Positions 1 to 9,292 of a stretch of DNA of 64,000 bases are shown here, in pieces. Under the pieces are notes generated by a model. It saw only the letters and a program-made list of their open reading frames with translations. It searched no databases and was not told where the DNA came from. Every line of letters begins with the position of its first letter. The first letter of the stretch is position 1. The translations under genes and the position numbers were made by a program. Origin of the DNA: Aquincola tertiaricarbonis (lineage in GTDB: Bacteria; Pseudomonadota; Gammaproteobacteria; Burkholderiales; Burkholderiaceae_C). The stretch covers positions 2,480,001-2,544,000 of the forward strand of contig NZ_CP097635.1 in assembly GCF_023573145.1 (NCBI RefSeq), written 5' to 3'.

Positions 1-3000
1 CAGCGTGCTGCGCAGGCCGGTGGCCCGCACGCTGCCGCCCGCTTCCAGCGCCAGGTCGCCCACGGCCTGCAGGCTGACCTCACCCACCGGCGCCAGGATC
101 TGCCCGGCATGCACCAGGCTGCCACCGCTGGCAAAAGCCAGGCGGCCACCCGCGCCCGCAGCCGGCAGTTCGGCGGCCGGCACACCGGCGGCGGTCGGGG
201 GCAGGGCTTCGATGCGCAGGTCGCCCGCGGACCGCCATTCGGCCTGCCCGCCCAGCGCGGTCTGCACCCGCTGCGACTGCAGGGTCAGGCCACCGCCGGC
301 GTTGAGCGTGCCCACGCCTTCGGCCTGGATGACGCCGCCGCTGGTCAGCACGGTGTGCGCAGCGGCGATGCCCACGCTGCCGTCGCCCCATGCCAGCAGG
401 CGCTGCGCCTGCAGCTGCAGCGTGCCCACGGGCGCCGTGGTGCTGGCCATGTCGGCCACCACGCCGGTGGTGTTGGCCAGCCGCAGCTCGCCGGCCCGCA
501 GCGAGGCGCCCGCATCGGCCAGGGTCTTCAGCAGCGGCGTGTCCAGCGCCAGCGATCGCAAGCCGGTGCTGCCCAGGCTGGCGCCGGCGCCGAAGTCGAT
601 GGATGAATAGCTGCGCAGCGACAGCCGCTGCGTGCCCGACAGGGCCGCGGCCAGGTCGGTGGTGAGCTGCAGCGCCTGCGGATCGAACCGGCCCTCCTGC
701 TGCGGCAGGCCCACCTCGATGTGACCGGCGGCCACCGTCACGTCGGCCGCCACCGGGCGCAGGCCTGCGGCCACCGTGGTGCGCTGGGTGGCGTCCAGCA
801 GCAGGCTGCCGCCAGCGGCGGACAGGCTGACGTCCCGGTCGATGGACAGGGTGCCGGTCTTGCGCAGGGCGGCGCTGCGCTGCACCTGGGCATCGGCCGT
901 GGCGCTGGCGCGCAGCAGGGCGCCGTCGCCGGTGACTTGGTAGTCGCGGGTGGTGGCGACGTCGGTGGCGCCGGAGCCGGAAGCCGTGGTCAGCAGGCCG
1001 ACGCCGGCGCCCAGGCTCAACTGCTCGGTGGCGGCCAGCAGCAGGTCGGTGCCGCGCAGCACCGAGTCGGTGTCCTTGAGCGCGTTGAAGCGCAACTCGC
1101 GCGCGGTGACGGTGAGCAGGTCGGGCGTCGCGCCGGGCCGGGCGCCCAGCACCAGCGTCTGCGCGCCCAGCGCATTGAGCTGCGCGACCGACAGCGACAG
1201 CACCCCCGCCTCGGCCGACGGCGCGCCGATGGCCATGCGCTCGGCCGCGATGAAGGCCTGCCCGCCCCGTGCGCCCACTGTGGCCGCATCGGCACCGAAG
1301 CGGGCATTGCCGGCCAGCGAAGCCTGCTGGGCGGCCAGTACCAGCGTGCCGCCATCGGCGGGCAGCGGCGGGCGTGGCTGGTCGGCGGCCTGGGCCGCCT
1401 CGCTGTAGAAGCGGGTGGCGGTGGTGGTGCGTACCTCGGAGGACAGCCGGGCCTTGTCCGAAGGCGTGATGCGCCAGGTGCTGGACAGGGGGTCGCGCAA
1501 GGTGGTGCCCGCGCTGCCGGTGAGCGCGCCCACCAGGCTGCTGCCGTCGGGCTGTGGCAGGCTGGTGCCGAATTGCAGCGGCGTGCCGCCGGCCTGCGGC
1601 TTGACGAGGAAGGCCCCCGGCAGCAGCGCATAACGCGCCGGCAGCAGCGTGTACGCGCCTTCGGGCAGCGGGCCGCCGGGGCCGACGATGAGCTGCCGGC
1701 CGGCGGCCGGCGCCGTGACGGACCAGGTGGCGTCGTAGGGCGCGCCGTTGCGCACCGTGGGCACGATGGCGTAGGCGCCATCGCCGCCGGCGAACACGTC
1801 GGTGGAGCCGCCGGGGCCGGGCACGAACAGATAGCTCAGCACCTCGCCACCGCCCGACAGGTCGAGCAGCGCGTCGCGCTGCACGTCCACCGCGCCAGCG
1901 GTGGATGACAGCGTGATCTGCTTGGCCGGCACGCTGCCCGCGGCGTGGCCATCGCCATCGGGCAGCAGCAGGCCGGCGGCCGACACCGAGGTGATGCTGC
2001 CAGGCGCCAACGTGAGGTTGCCGCTGGCCTGCAGCGTGATCTGGCCCAGCGGGGCGCGGAGGATGCCGGCCTGTTCGATCTCGCCCGCCCGGATGGTGAG
2101 GCTGCCGCGTGAGGCCAGGGGCGCCTGCACGCTGCCGGCCGCCTCGTCGCCGGCGGCGATGCGCACGGAGCGGTTGCCGGCGTCGATGGTGAAGCGGCTG
2201 TCGGTGGCGGGGTAGAGCTGGTCGGCCTGCAGCCGCAGGTCGGCGCCGGTGTTGAACGCGCCGTTGCGGCCACTGGCGCCCAGCAGTTCCACCAGCCGCA
2301 GGTCGCCGCGGCTGCGCAGGTCGATGCCGCCGAAGCCCTGCGTGGCCAGCGCGCCTTCCAGCGACAGCTGGCTGCCGGCCTGCACCAGCAGCTGGCCGTT
2401 GCCGCCGCTGGCGACCGGCGCCGGCCGTGTGCTGGTGCTGGCGCTCACCGGGGCCTGGGTGTTGGCCAGGGTGACGGTGGCAGCGCTGAGCTGCACCGGC
2501 GCTGCCGTGCCCGCGTGGCCGGTGTCGACCGCCGCGCTGCCGTAGCGCAGCGCCGGCGTGTCCAGCCGCAGGCTGCGCACCGGGGCCAGCGTCACGCCAT
2601 CGTCCAGGCGGATGGCGTCGCGGGCGGCCAGGCTCACATCGGCCACGCCGGCCGCGGCCACCCAGTCGGCACCCACGCTGGCGTTGCCGGTGAGCTGGCG
2701 CGGTGCGGCCAGGTCGGCCGGTTGCAGCGTGGCCGTGCTGCCGCCGGTGTCGCGGGTGATGCGCAGCTCACGCTCGGCGGGCAGCGCGGTCAGGATGCGG
2801 CTGTCGGGCACGCTGGCCAGCGTGACGGACAGGCTGCCGCCGGCCGATCCCGCCACCCCGGCCGCTGCGTCCGCTGAGGCCGCTCCTGCATCACCGCCGC
2901 GTGCGGAGAAGCTGCCTTCCAGCTGCAGGTCGCGGTTGGCGCGCACCGTCAGGCTGCCGCCGTTGCTGGCCACCGTCTGACGCTGCACCACGGGGCCGCC

Positions 3001-6000
3001 GGCGGCCTGGCGGGTGACGTCCAGCGTGCCCACCGCGCCATCGGCGCGCAGCTGTGCACCCTGCTGCAGCACCAGGCTGGTGGGCGCGGCGGTGGCCGCG
3101 TCCAGCGTGATGCGGCCGCCGTCCAGCACCGTGCCCTGCCGCAGGCCGTTGGCCGCGGGGGTGAGCACGGTGCCGCCGCTGACGTCGATCAGGCTCCTGC
3201 CCCCCAGCCACAGGTACTGCGCGTTGTCGTAGTCCTGCCCTTCCTGCGGGCCGCTGCGGGTCAGCCGCAGCGTCACGCTGCCGCCCGTGGCGCGGATCTC
3301 GCCGTCCATGGTCAGGCGGCTGTTGGCCTCCAGCTGCGCCGTGGCGCCGGCCGCCAGCGACAGGCCGGCACCGGCGCCCACGGTCAATGCGCCGGCACCT
3401 GAAGCCAGCGACACGTTCACCGCCGCCGGCAGGGGCGCCAAGGCACCCGCAGGCGCGGTCACGTAGGCATCGAGCGCGCTGCCGGTGGGCGCGTCACGCA
3501 GGCCGGGCGCGGCCGTCCAGGCGTCCAGCCGCGGCGCGATCACGGTACCGGCGGCCAGGTCGAGGAACTCGCGGCCGTCCAGGCTGTAGCTGGCAAAGCC
3601 GCCGCGCGAGAAGAAGCCTGCGTCCAGGGTGGTGCTGGCCTCCGGGCCGCCCGGCGCTGCGCTGCCGATGCGGATGCTATCGGTGGCGATGGACAGGCTG
3701 CCAGGGCGGCTCAGTGCATGGCCGCTCAGTGCATGCCCGCTCAGGCTGCCGCCCAGCAGCAGGTTGGCGCTGCCGGTGACGTCGGCGCGGCCGCTGGCCA
3801 GGCTGATGCTGCCGCCGCTGCCGCCTTGCACGCCGCTGGCGGTGACCACCGCGCCACCGTCCACGTCGATGCTGCTGCCGGCCTGCAGCAGCACGCCGCG
3901 GCGCGACTGCAGCGTGACGCTGCCGCCGTGGAGGGCGGTACGGGCCAGCGGGCCGTCGGTGCGTTCGTTCAGCACCCGGCCTGAGACGTCGATGCCGCGG
4001 CCCGCGGCCAGCGTCACGTCGCCACCGGCCAGCGTCTGCGCCTTCACGCTGCCGCCGCGCGCCACCACGTTGGCGCTGATCACCACGCCGCCATCGCGCG
4101 AGGCCATCTGCAGGTTGCCGCGGTCGGGCAGGGCCAGGTCGCCTTCGATGCGCACCTCGGCATTGCTGGCCAGCGTGAGCTGGCCGAAGCCGCCTGCCAT
4201 CACCGTGCTGGCGGCCACGCGCGAGTCCGCGCCCAGCGGCGCCTGCAGCGGGTCGAGCCAGAAGCCGCTGCCCAGGCTGCCGGCCTGCGCACCCAGCCGC
4301 AGCGTGCCTGCCACCACGGCGCCGGCATAGCTGGTGCCGCCGAAGGGCTGCGCGTTCTGCAGCGTGCCGACGGCCAGGCTGCCCAGCGTGGCCATCGCGT
4401 CCAGGCCGGTGCGCTGGCGGTCGCCGGCCACCGTGTGGGCGGCCAGCTGGCCGTCCAGCACCACGGTGGGGGCCACCACGCTCACCTTGCCGGCCGCCTG
4501 GCCGTCCACATAGCCCAGCGCCCTTTCAGCCGGCAGGCTGCTGCCGTAGGCGGTGCGCACGCCCCAGCGGTCGTACAGCGGCTTGGGCGAGCCCTTGTCG
4601 TTGATGGTGCGCTCGTACACCCGGTCCTTGGGGGCGGTGTTCAGCGTGTACAGGCTGCCGTCCTCGGCCACCACGCGGGTGGGCGTGACCATCGCCTCGG
4701 TGTAGCTCACCCGGCCGCCGGAGACATCGATGCGCGCCCGTTCATGCATCACCACCGCGCCTTCGGCCCGCAGGTCCACGCTGCCGCCGGTGGCCAGGCG
4801 TTCTTCGGCCGTGCGCTGCACGGCATGGCGGTAGCTGTCCAGCTCGCCCAGGATGGGGGAGTCCGTCGCATCCAGCTTGTCGCGGATGTCCAGCGTGACG
4901 CGGTTGCGCGAGAGCACGCCGTCCTTCTGCAGCGGCGCGTCCTTCAGGTCGTTGGCGCCCAGCAGCTCGGTGGTGACGAAGTGGCGTGCCGCGCTCACCA
5001 CGGTGCCGGTGGTGCCGGCCACGTCGATGGTGGCGCCCTCGGCCAGGCTGATGCGCGCCGTGGGGTCGCTGGCGGTGAAAGGGCGGCTGGTCAGGCGGTC
5101 GGCCCGGTAGTCGGGCGCGCCGGCCCGCAGCGTGACGCTGGCGCCCGGCGCCTGGATGAGGGCGCCCGCGGCCAGCGTGATGTCGTGGCCGGCCAGCGCG
5201 ATGCGCGAAGGCACGAAGGTGGCATTGCCGTCGGACGTCGGCGCCGCGCCGGTGGCCGGCACGGCGGGCGTGATCTCGATGCGGCTGCCGCTGCCCAGCA
5301 CCAGCGAGCCGGCGCGCTGCGCGCGCTTGTACAGCTCCGACCCTGCCTCATAGAAGTTCTCGGTGCCGGCCGGCCCCACCTGCGTGCCGCCCTGCGCCAG
5401 CAGCAGCACCGAGCCGTTCTGCGACACGCTGGTGGTGGCGCTGATACGCCCCGACTGGTTGACCGCCAGACCCACCAGCGTGGTGTTGCCGCGCGGCGTG
5501 CTGATGCTGCCGCCGGCCAAGTTGGCCACCGAGCCGTCGCGGCCGGCGGCGGCGCCCACCTCCACCAGCAGGCCTTGCACCGCTGGCACGTTGGGGTTGA
5601 CTTCGGAGGCGTAGAGGGCCTCGCTGGTGGGCAACTTCAGGTGCACCTCGCCGCCGCCGGCCAGCACCGTCTGGCCGCCGGGCGTGGTGATGCTGCCGGC
5701 GTTCTCCACCCGCTTGGCGAACAGGAACACGCGGCCGCCTTCGGCGGTGCGGATGTCGGCGCCGGCCTCCACCCGCACGAAGTTGCGGCTGTCGATGAAG
5801 TCCTCGGGCGCGCCGTCGTACCGGAAGGCGGGGCCGCGGCCCAGCGTGCGGCTGGTCAGGCCGTCCAGGAAGTCGGCATCGGCCACGTTCAGCGTGCTGG
5901 TGATCAGCGAGCCCACGTCCACCCGCGCGCCCTGGCCGAACACCACACCGTTGGGGTTGATCAGCCACAGCTGGCCGTTGGACTTGAGCGCGCCCTGGAT

Positions 6001-6342
6001 CACGCTGGGCGACAGGCCGCCGATGCGGTTGAGTGCCGCCGCGTTGGCATCGGGCAGGCGGAACTCCACGCTGGCCGCGCTGCCGATGTCGAAGCGGTTC
6101 CAGTTGTAGATCGCGCGGTTGCCGCCCTGCGTAACCAGCATGCTGTTGGGCTGGCCGGCCGGCCGGCTGAGCACCGGCGCCACGCTGCCGGTGTAGCGGC
6201 TCACCCACTGCGCGGCCGGCGTCGGCAGCGCGCTGGGCGCCGGTTGCGCCAGCACCGATTGCAGCGGCCACACGGCCACCAGCGCCGCGGCCAGCGGGTG
6301 CAGGTGGGCGGAAAGGCGGCGGCGTTGGGGGTGGCGGGCCAT
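1..6342 (-). CDS. Two-partner secretion exoprotein (filamentous haemagglutinin-like), 3' end outside window
   Basis: The frame is open from an ATG at 6342 to the window edge without a stop, so at least 2114 residues are present and the C-terminus is missing. The start follows the transporter gene in the usual transporter-exoprotein order. Residues 1-32 form a signal peptide (basic start, hydrophobic core, cleavage near VLA-QP). Residues about 45-170 are a TPS/haemagglutination-activity domain, with the hallmark INPNGVVFGQGARV at 118-131. The rest is a long series of short beta-strand repeats (variants of 'LRAGGSVTL', 'ASGGSITL'), as expected of a right-handed beta-helix fibre. In this family the TPS domain is recognised by the POTRA domains of the cognate transporter and the fibre is exported to the cell surface, usually for adhesion or aggregation. 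No clear Shine-Dalgarno precedes the ATG. Cargo function cannot be read because the end is missing. Confidence 0.9.
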   Translation of the reverse strand, partial: MARHPQRRRLSAHLHPLAAALVAVWPLQSVLAQPAPSALPTPAAQWVSRYTGSVAPVLSRPAGQPNSMLVTQGGNRAIYNWNRFDIGSAASVEFRLPDANAAALNRIGGLSPSVIQGALKSNGQLWLINPNGVVFGQGARVDVGSLITSTLNVADADFLDGLTSRTLGRGPAFRYDGAPEDFIDSRNFVRVEAGADIRTAEGGRVFLFAKRVENAGSITTPGGQTVLAGGGEVHLKLPTSEALYASEVNPNVPAVQGLLVEVGAAAGRDGSVANLAGGSISTPRGNTTLVGLAVNQSGRISATTSVSQNGSVLLLAQGGTQVGPAGTENFYEAGSELYKRAQRAGSLVLGSGSRIEITPAVPATGAAPTSDGNATFVPSRIALAGHDITLAAGALIQAPGASVTLRAGAPDYRADRLTSRPFTASDPTARISLAEGATIDVAGTTGTVVSAARHFVTTELLGANDLKDAPLQKDGVLSRNRVTLDIRDKLDATDSPILGELDSYRHAVQRTAEERLATGGSVDLRAEGAVVMHERARIDVSGGRVSYTEAMVTPTRVVAEDGSLYTLNTAPKDRVYERTINDKGSPKPLYDRWGVRTAYGSSLPAERALGYVDGQAAGKVSVVAPTVVLDGQLAAHTVAGDRQRTGLDAMATLGSLAVGTLQNAQPFGGTSYAGAVVAGTLRLGAQAGSLGSGFWLDPLQAPLGADSRVAASTVMAGGFGQLTLASNAEVRIEGDLALPDRGNLQMASRDGGVVISANVVARGGSVKAQTLAGGDVTLAAGRGIDVSGRVLNERTDGPLARTALHGGSVTLQSRRGVLLQAGSSIDVDGGAVVTASGVQGGSGGSISLASGRADVTGSANLLLGGSLSGHALSGHALSRPGSLSIATDSIRIGSAAPGGPEASTTLDAGFFSRGGFASYSLDGREFLDLAAGTVIAPRLDAWTAAPGLRDAPTGSALDAYVTAPAGALAPLPAAVNVSLASGAGALTVGAGAGLSLAAGATAQLEANSRLTMDGEIRATGGSVTLRLTRSGPQEGQDYDNAQYLWLGGRSLIDVSGGTVLTPAANGLRQGTVLDGGRITLDAATAAPTSLVLQQGAQLRADGAVGTLDVTRQAAGGPVVQRQTVASNGGSLTVRANRDLQLEGSFSARGGDAGAASADAAAGVAGSAGGSLSVTLASVPDSRILTALPAERELRITRDTGGSTATLQPADLAAPRQLTGNASVGADWVAAAGVADVSLAARDAIRLDDGVTLAPVRSLRLDTPALRYGSAAVDTGHAGTAAPVQLSAATVTLANTQAPVSASTSTRPAPVASGGNGQLLVQAGSQLSLEGALATQGFGGIDLRSRGDLRLVELLGASGRNGAFNTGADLRLQADQLYPATDSRFTIDAGNRSVRIAAGDEAAGSVQAPLASRGSLTIRAGEIEQAGILRAPLGQITLQASGNLTLAPGSITSVSAAGLLLPDGDGHAAGSVPAKQITLSSTAGAVDVQRDALLDLSGGGEVLSYLFVPGPGGSTDVFAGGDGAYAIVPTVRNGAPYDATWSVTAPAAGRQLIVGPGGPLPEGAYTLLPARYALLPGAFLVKPQAGGTPLQFGTSLPQPDGSSLVGALTGSAGTTLRDPLSSTWRITPSDKARLSSEVRTTTATRFYSEAAQAADQPRPPLPADGGTLVLAAQQASLAGNARFGADAATVGARGGQAFIAAERMAIGAPSAEAGVLSLSVAQLNALGAQTLVLGARPGATPDLLTVTARELRFNALKDTDSVLRGTDLLLAATEQLSLGAGVGLLTTASGSGATDVATTRDYQVTGDGALLRASATADAQVQRSAALRKTGTLSIDRDVSLSAAGGSLLLDATQRTTVAAGLRPVAADVTVAAGHIEVGLPQQEGRFDPQALQLTTDLAAALSGTQRLSLRSYSSIDFGAGASLGSTGLRSLALDTPLLKTLADAGASLRAGELRLANTTGVVADMASTTAPVGTLQLQAQRLLAWGDGSVGIAAAHTVLTSGGVIQAEGVGTLNAGGGLTLQSQRVQTALGGQAEWRSAGDLRIEALPPTAAGVPAAELPAAGAGGRLAFASGGSLVHAGQILAPVGEVSLQAVGDLALEAGGSVRATGLRSTL

Positions 6343-6388
6343 GGGCGTTGCGGCAAGTGCGCGGTGAGGGAAATGAAGGGGCTATGAC

Positions 6389-8029
6389 TCAGAACTGCGC
6401 CAGCAGCCGCAGGTGCAGCCGGGCGCCGCTATCGGGCGTGGCGCTGGTGCGCTTGTGGGGCCAGGCCAGGTCCAGCTCGGCCTGCGCGGTGCTGGCCAGC
6501 TTCAGCCGCAGACCCAGGCCGCTGCCCAGCAGGGGCACCCGGCCGGGCTGGCCGGGGAAGGGGTCTATGGTGGTGGCGCGGGCGGCGTCCAGAAAGGCCA
6601 GCAGCGCGATCTCGTGCGCGCTGGGCAGCGGCTTGCCTTCGGCGCTGCGGGCGCCCAGCAGGTTGGGGCTGCGCCATTCCAGCGAGCCCAGCAGGGCATG
6701 GTCGCCCGCGGCTTCGGCCTCCAGGTAGCCGCGCACGGTCTCGGCACCGCCCAGGCTGTACTGCTCGCCCGAGACCAGCGGCTGGCTGGCCAGCTGCCAG
6801 CCCAGCCGGCCGCTCAGCAGGCCGCCGGCCAGGGGCAGGCTGTGTCGGGCATCGCCGCGCCAGTAGCCAAAGCCGCCGTCGGCACCGTTGCGGCTGCACT
6901 GGAACTGGTCGATGGGGCCCACGTTGCCGTCCGACGTGCAGGCGATGCTGCGCATCAGCAGCGCCTTCACACCGAACACGAAGCTGGTGTTGACCGTGGT
7001 CTGGCCCCAGTCGCTGCCCCACTGGCCGTTGTAGCCCAGCTGCAGCGGCACATAGCGCAACGGGTTGGTCACGGCGTTGAGGTCGGCGACGTCGGTGCGC
7101 TGGTCCAGCCGCTTGTAGTCGGCCCCCAGCACCAGGCTGTGGAAGCTGCCGGACCCGGCGAAGCTGCGCATCCAGCGCAGGCCCAGCGTGGTGCCCTTGC
7201 CCAGCACCGACACCGCGCCCACCGGCTCCAGCAGGCTGTCGGACACCACCAGGTAGCCCACCAGCGTGTCGGTGGCCGACAGCGGCGCCGTGTAGTTGGC
7301 CACCAGCACCTTGGATTCGCTGGGCTCCTGCGGCGCCACGATGGCGGTGAGCGACAGACCATGGTCGCGCTGGAACAGGTTGTCGTAGCGCAGCGTGGCC
7401 GACAGCCGGGTGGCGGAGGTGCCGGCCGCATGCCGGTTCGTCAGCTCCACGCTGCCCGACAGCGGCAGCTGGTCGGTCACCTTCAGCTCGGCCTCCACGG
7501 TGCCGGGGTCGCGGCCCGGCCGCAGCACCGGCTGCAGCTGGCGCTCGGGCCGCTGCAGCTGCGCCACCTGCTGCTGCACGGCGTTGAAGTTGGGCACCTG
7601 GCCTTCGGCCAGTTCGGGCAGCCGTTCGCGGATGGCGCCCTGGCTGTAGTAGCGCGAGCCGGTGATGCGCAGCCGCTCGACCCGGCCTTCGGTCACCTGC
7701 AGCCGCACCACGCCGCCGTCCACCCGCTGCTCGGGCACGTCCACGAACACGGTCAGGTAGCCGGCCTGCTGGTAGGCGCGTTCCAGCGCCTCGCGGGCCT
7801 TCTCCACGTCGGCCAGCTCACGCTGTTCGCCCATGAAGGGCATCACCGCCTTCTCGATGGTGGTGACGGGCAGCACGCTGTTGCCATCGACCTCGAACTC
7901 GAGGATGGCGAAGCGCGGCGCCGGCTCGGGGGCCGCGGCTGGCTGGGCCGCTGCAGGCAGAGCCAGGCCGGCCACCAGCAGGGCGGCGGCGCAGGCGCGC
8001 GAAGGGAGAAAGGCGTGCAGGAGGCTCAC
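6389..8029 (-). CDS. TpsB outer-membrane transporter (ShlB/FhaC/HecB family) of a two-partner secretion pair
   Basis: A 546-residue protein of normal family length. A likely GTG start at 8029 gives a clean signal peptide (VSLLHAFLPSRACAAALLV... ending AAAQ). Upstream in-frame sequence is non-coding and no ATG fits. Residues about 40-115 form a POTRA_2 domain (FAILEFEVDGNSVLP, then the EKAREALERAYQQAGY helix). A second POTRA region includes the conserved VPNFNAVQQQ and RQLQPVLRPG segments. The C-terminal ~350 residues form the 16-stranded ShlB-type barrel, including the GYLEAEAAG region after the VRGY motif (GGAETVRGY), and end in LRLLAQF with terminal Phe. Known role: exports the cognate TpsA across the outer membrane, here almost surely the exoprotein that starts 46 bases downstream on the same strand. 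Tandem hairpins lie just upstream. Confidence 0.92.
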   Translation of the reverse strand: MSLLHAFLPSRACAAALLVAGLALPAAAQPAAAPEPAPRFAILEFEVDGNSVLPVTTIEKAVMPFMGEQRELADVEKAREALERAYQQAGYLTVFVDVPEQRVDGGVVRLQVTEGRVERLRITGSRYYSQGAIRERLPELAEGQVPNFNAVQQQVAQLQRPERQLQPVLRPGRDPGTVEAELKVTDQLPLSGSVELTNRHAAGTSATRLSATLRYDNLFQRDHGLSLTAIVAPQEPSESKVLVANYTAPLSATDTLVGYLVVSDSLLEPVGAVSVLGKGTTLGLRWMRSFAGSGSFHSLVLGADYKRLDQRTDVADLNAVTNPLRYVPLQLGYNGQWGSDWGQTTVNTSFVFGVKALLMRSIACTSDGNVGPIDQFQCSRNGADGGFGYWRGDARHSLPLAGGLLSGRLGWQLASQPLVSGEQYSLGGAETVRGYLEAEAAGDHALLGSLEWRSPNLLGARSAEGKPLPSAHEIALLAFLDAARATTIDPFPGQPGRVPLLGSGLGLRLKLASTAQAELDLAWPHKRTSATPDSGARLHLRLLAQF

Positions 8030-8054
8030 CGCAGGAGTGTCTGAAGCGGGGGTT

Positions 8055-8093
8055 GAGGGGGCATGACCCGCCCCCTCTTCGGCATGGGCCGAA
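8055..8093. other. Two adjacent GC-rich hairpins between PEP-CTERM gene and tpsB
   Basis: Stem 1 pairs 8055-8062 with 8070-8077 (8 bp, perfect, 7-base loop). Stem 2 pairs 8078-8083 with 8088-8093 (6 bp, 4-base loop). They abut each other. Neither has a following U-run on either strand, so this is not a classic intrinsic terminator. It could slow read-through or protect the 3' end of the PEP-CTERM transcript. Confidence 0.45.
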
Positions 8094-8097
8094 CGGC

Positions 8098-9216
8098 TTA
8101 TGCGCGGGTTCGCCGACGTGCCGCGGCGGCGGCCACGGCAGCGGCGCCCACGGCCATCAAGGCCACGCTGGCGGGCTCGGGCACCGGGGCCGTCACGGGG
8201 TCCAGCGTCACGGCGCCCAGGCTCACCGGCCTGCTGGCGATGGTGGCCCGGCCTTCGGTGGCCAGCGCGGCCACGCCGGCCAGCGCGGTGACGCGAAAGC
8301 CCCCGTTCAGCTCGGTGCGGCCCACGCTGGCCGCAAAGGCCCGCTGCGCCGCGCTGGGGCCGGTGGTGAAGAGCGAGTAGCTGAGGATGTAGCGGCCGTT
8401 CAGCACGTCCAGGCCCCAGTAGCCGTCGTTGGTCAGGTTGTCGAACTCGTCGACGATCACCGGCGCATCGGTCGCCGCCTCGGGCCCCTGGTTCTGCAGC
8501 AGGTAGAACCAGGAAGAGCGGCCGACCGGGTTGGTGAGGTCGATGCCGGCGGCCGCACTCATGCGCCAGGGCTGGGCCGCGCTGTCGACGTAGCCCTGCT
8601 GGCCCTCGATGGTGTAGCTGCTGCCGTTGTAGTTCACGTCGGCCGCGCCGCCCGGGCCGCGGGCCCCGTGGAAGTTGAGCGCGTTGTTGGCGTCGGTGTT
8701 CAGGTCGGCGAAGTAGGTCGCCATCGCGGCGGTCGCGTCGGTGGCGAACTCGATGCTGGGCCGCGCCATCAGCTGGCGGTAGGCATTGCTCGTCTGCCCC
8801 TGCACCGTGGTGGCCCGCAGCGTGGTGGCCACGCGGTAGTCGCCGGCATCGCCGAAGCCCGAGGCGTCCACACCCGCCACGTACCAGAGCAGTCGATCCT
8901 TGGCGGTGCCCGCTTCCATGAACTTGGCCAGGGCCCGGTCGTTGGCCGGGTCCAGCGTCCAGAAGCGCTGGTAGCCGGCATCGGTCTGCGCCGTCTCCAT
9001 GAAGCTTTCCATCGACACGCCGGTGTCGTAGGTGTAGGAAGCCTTGGCCACCGGGTCCCACACCGTCAGCACCAGTTCGGCGGGGTAGTTGTCGCCGTCC
9101 TGCGGCATGCCGATCACGGCCAGGACGGATGGGGCGGCGGCGGCCAGCGTGGCAGCGGCGAGCAGGCGGCTGCCGAGGGCAGCGCAGGCGCGCAGGGGCG
9201 GGAGCGAGCGGGGCAT
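8098..9216 (-). CDS. PEP-CTERM sorting-domain protein, large paralogue
   Basis: 372 residues from the ATG at 9216, chosen because it starts a good signal peptide (MPRSLPPLRACAALGSRLL...) and has a GAAGGTGA ribosome site upstream. The C-terminus is a textbook PEP-CTERM signal: VPEPASVALM, a hydrophobic helix, then ARRRTRA. Such proteins are processed by exosortase and are associated with exopolysaccharide. The body is a paralogue of the product at 10924-11664. Both share an early 'VWD/VWN...Y.(L)DTG(I/V)' segment and an aromatic 'W.V.(A)...GFGD.G.(Y/F)' segment. This copy is about 120 residues longer. No enzyme motif is visible. Function is unknown beyond surface/matrix targeting. Confidence 0.85.
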   Translation of the reverse strand: MPRSLPPLRACAALGSRLLAAATLAAAAPSVLAVIGMPQDGDNYPAELVLTVWDPVAKASYTYDTGVSMESFMETAQTDAGYQRFWTLDPANDRALAKFMEAGTAKDRLLWYVAGVDASGFGDAGDYRVATTLRATTVQGQTSNAYRQLMARPSIEFATDATAAMATYFADLNTDANNALNFHGARGPGGAADVNYNGSSYTIEGQQGYVDSAAQPWRMSAAAGIDLTNPVGRSSWFYLLQNQGPEAATDAPVIVDEFDNLTNDGYWGLDVLNGRYILSYSLFTTGPSAAQRAFAASVGRTELNGGFRVTALAGVAALATEGRATIASRPVSLGAVTLDPVTAPVPEPASVALMAVGAAAVAAAAARRRTRA

Positions 9217-9241
9217 GGGAGTCACCTTCGTGAAATGCAAA

Positions 9242-9272
9242 GGCCGGGGTCCTGCCATCGCAGGGCCCCGGC
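9242..9272 (-). terminator. Strong stem-loop downstream of the binding-protein gene
   Basis: A 13-bp stem (9243-9255 with 9260-9272, one G-U pair) with a 4-base loop lies 20 bases past the stop of the gene at 9293-10798. On the minus strand it is followed by CCTTTGCATTT, a weak U-tract. It is probably a terminator or mRNA 3'-end stabiliser separating that gene from the PEP-CTERM gene. Confidence 0.6.
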
Positions 9273-9292
9273 ACGCCTGATCGGCGAGGGAC

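Noticed and set aside
4435..6387. 650-codon plus-strand frame opposite the exoprotein gene
   Set aside because: The minus strand carries an unmistakable TPS domain here. The plus frame is a composition artefact.
6389..9274. A single 961-codon minus-strand frame covering both the PEP-CTERM gene and tpsB
   Set aside because: Its first ~415 codons are an out-of-frame shadow of the PEP-CTERM gene. Only the part from 8029 down has the signal peptide, POTRA and barrel.
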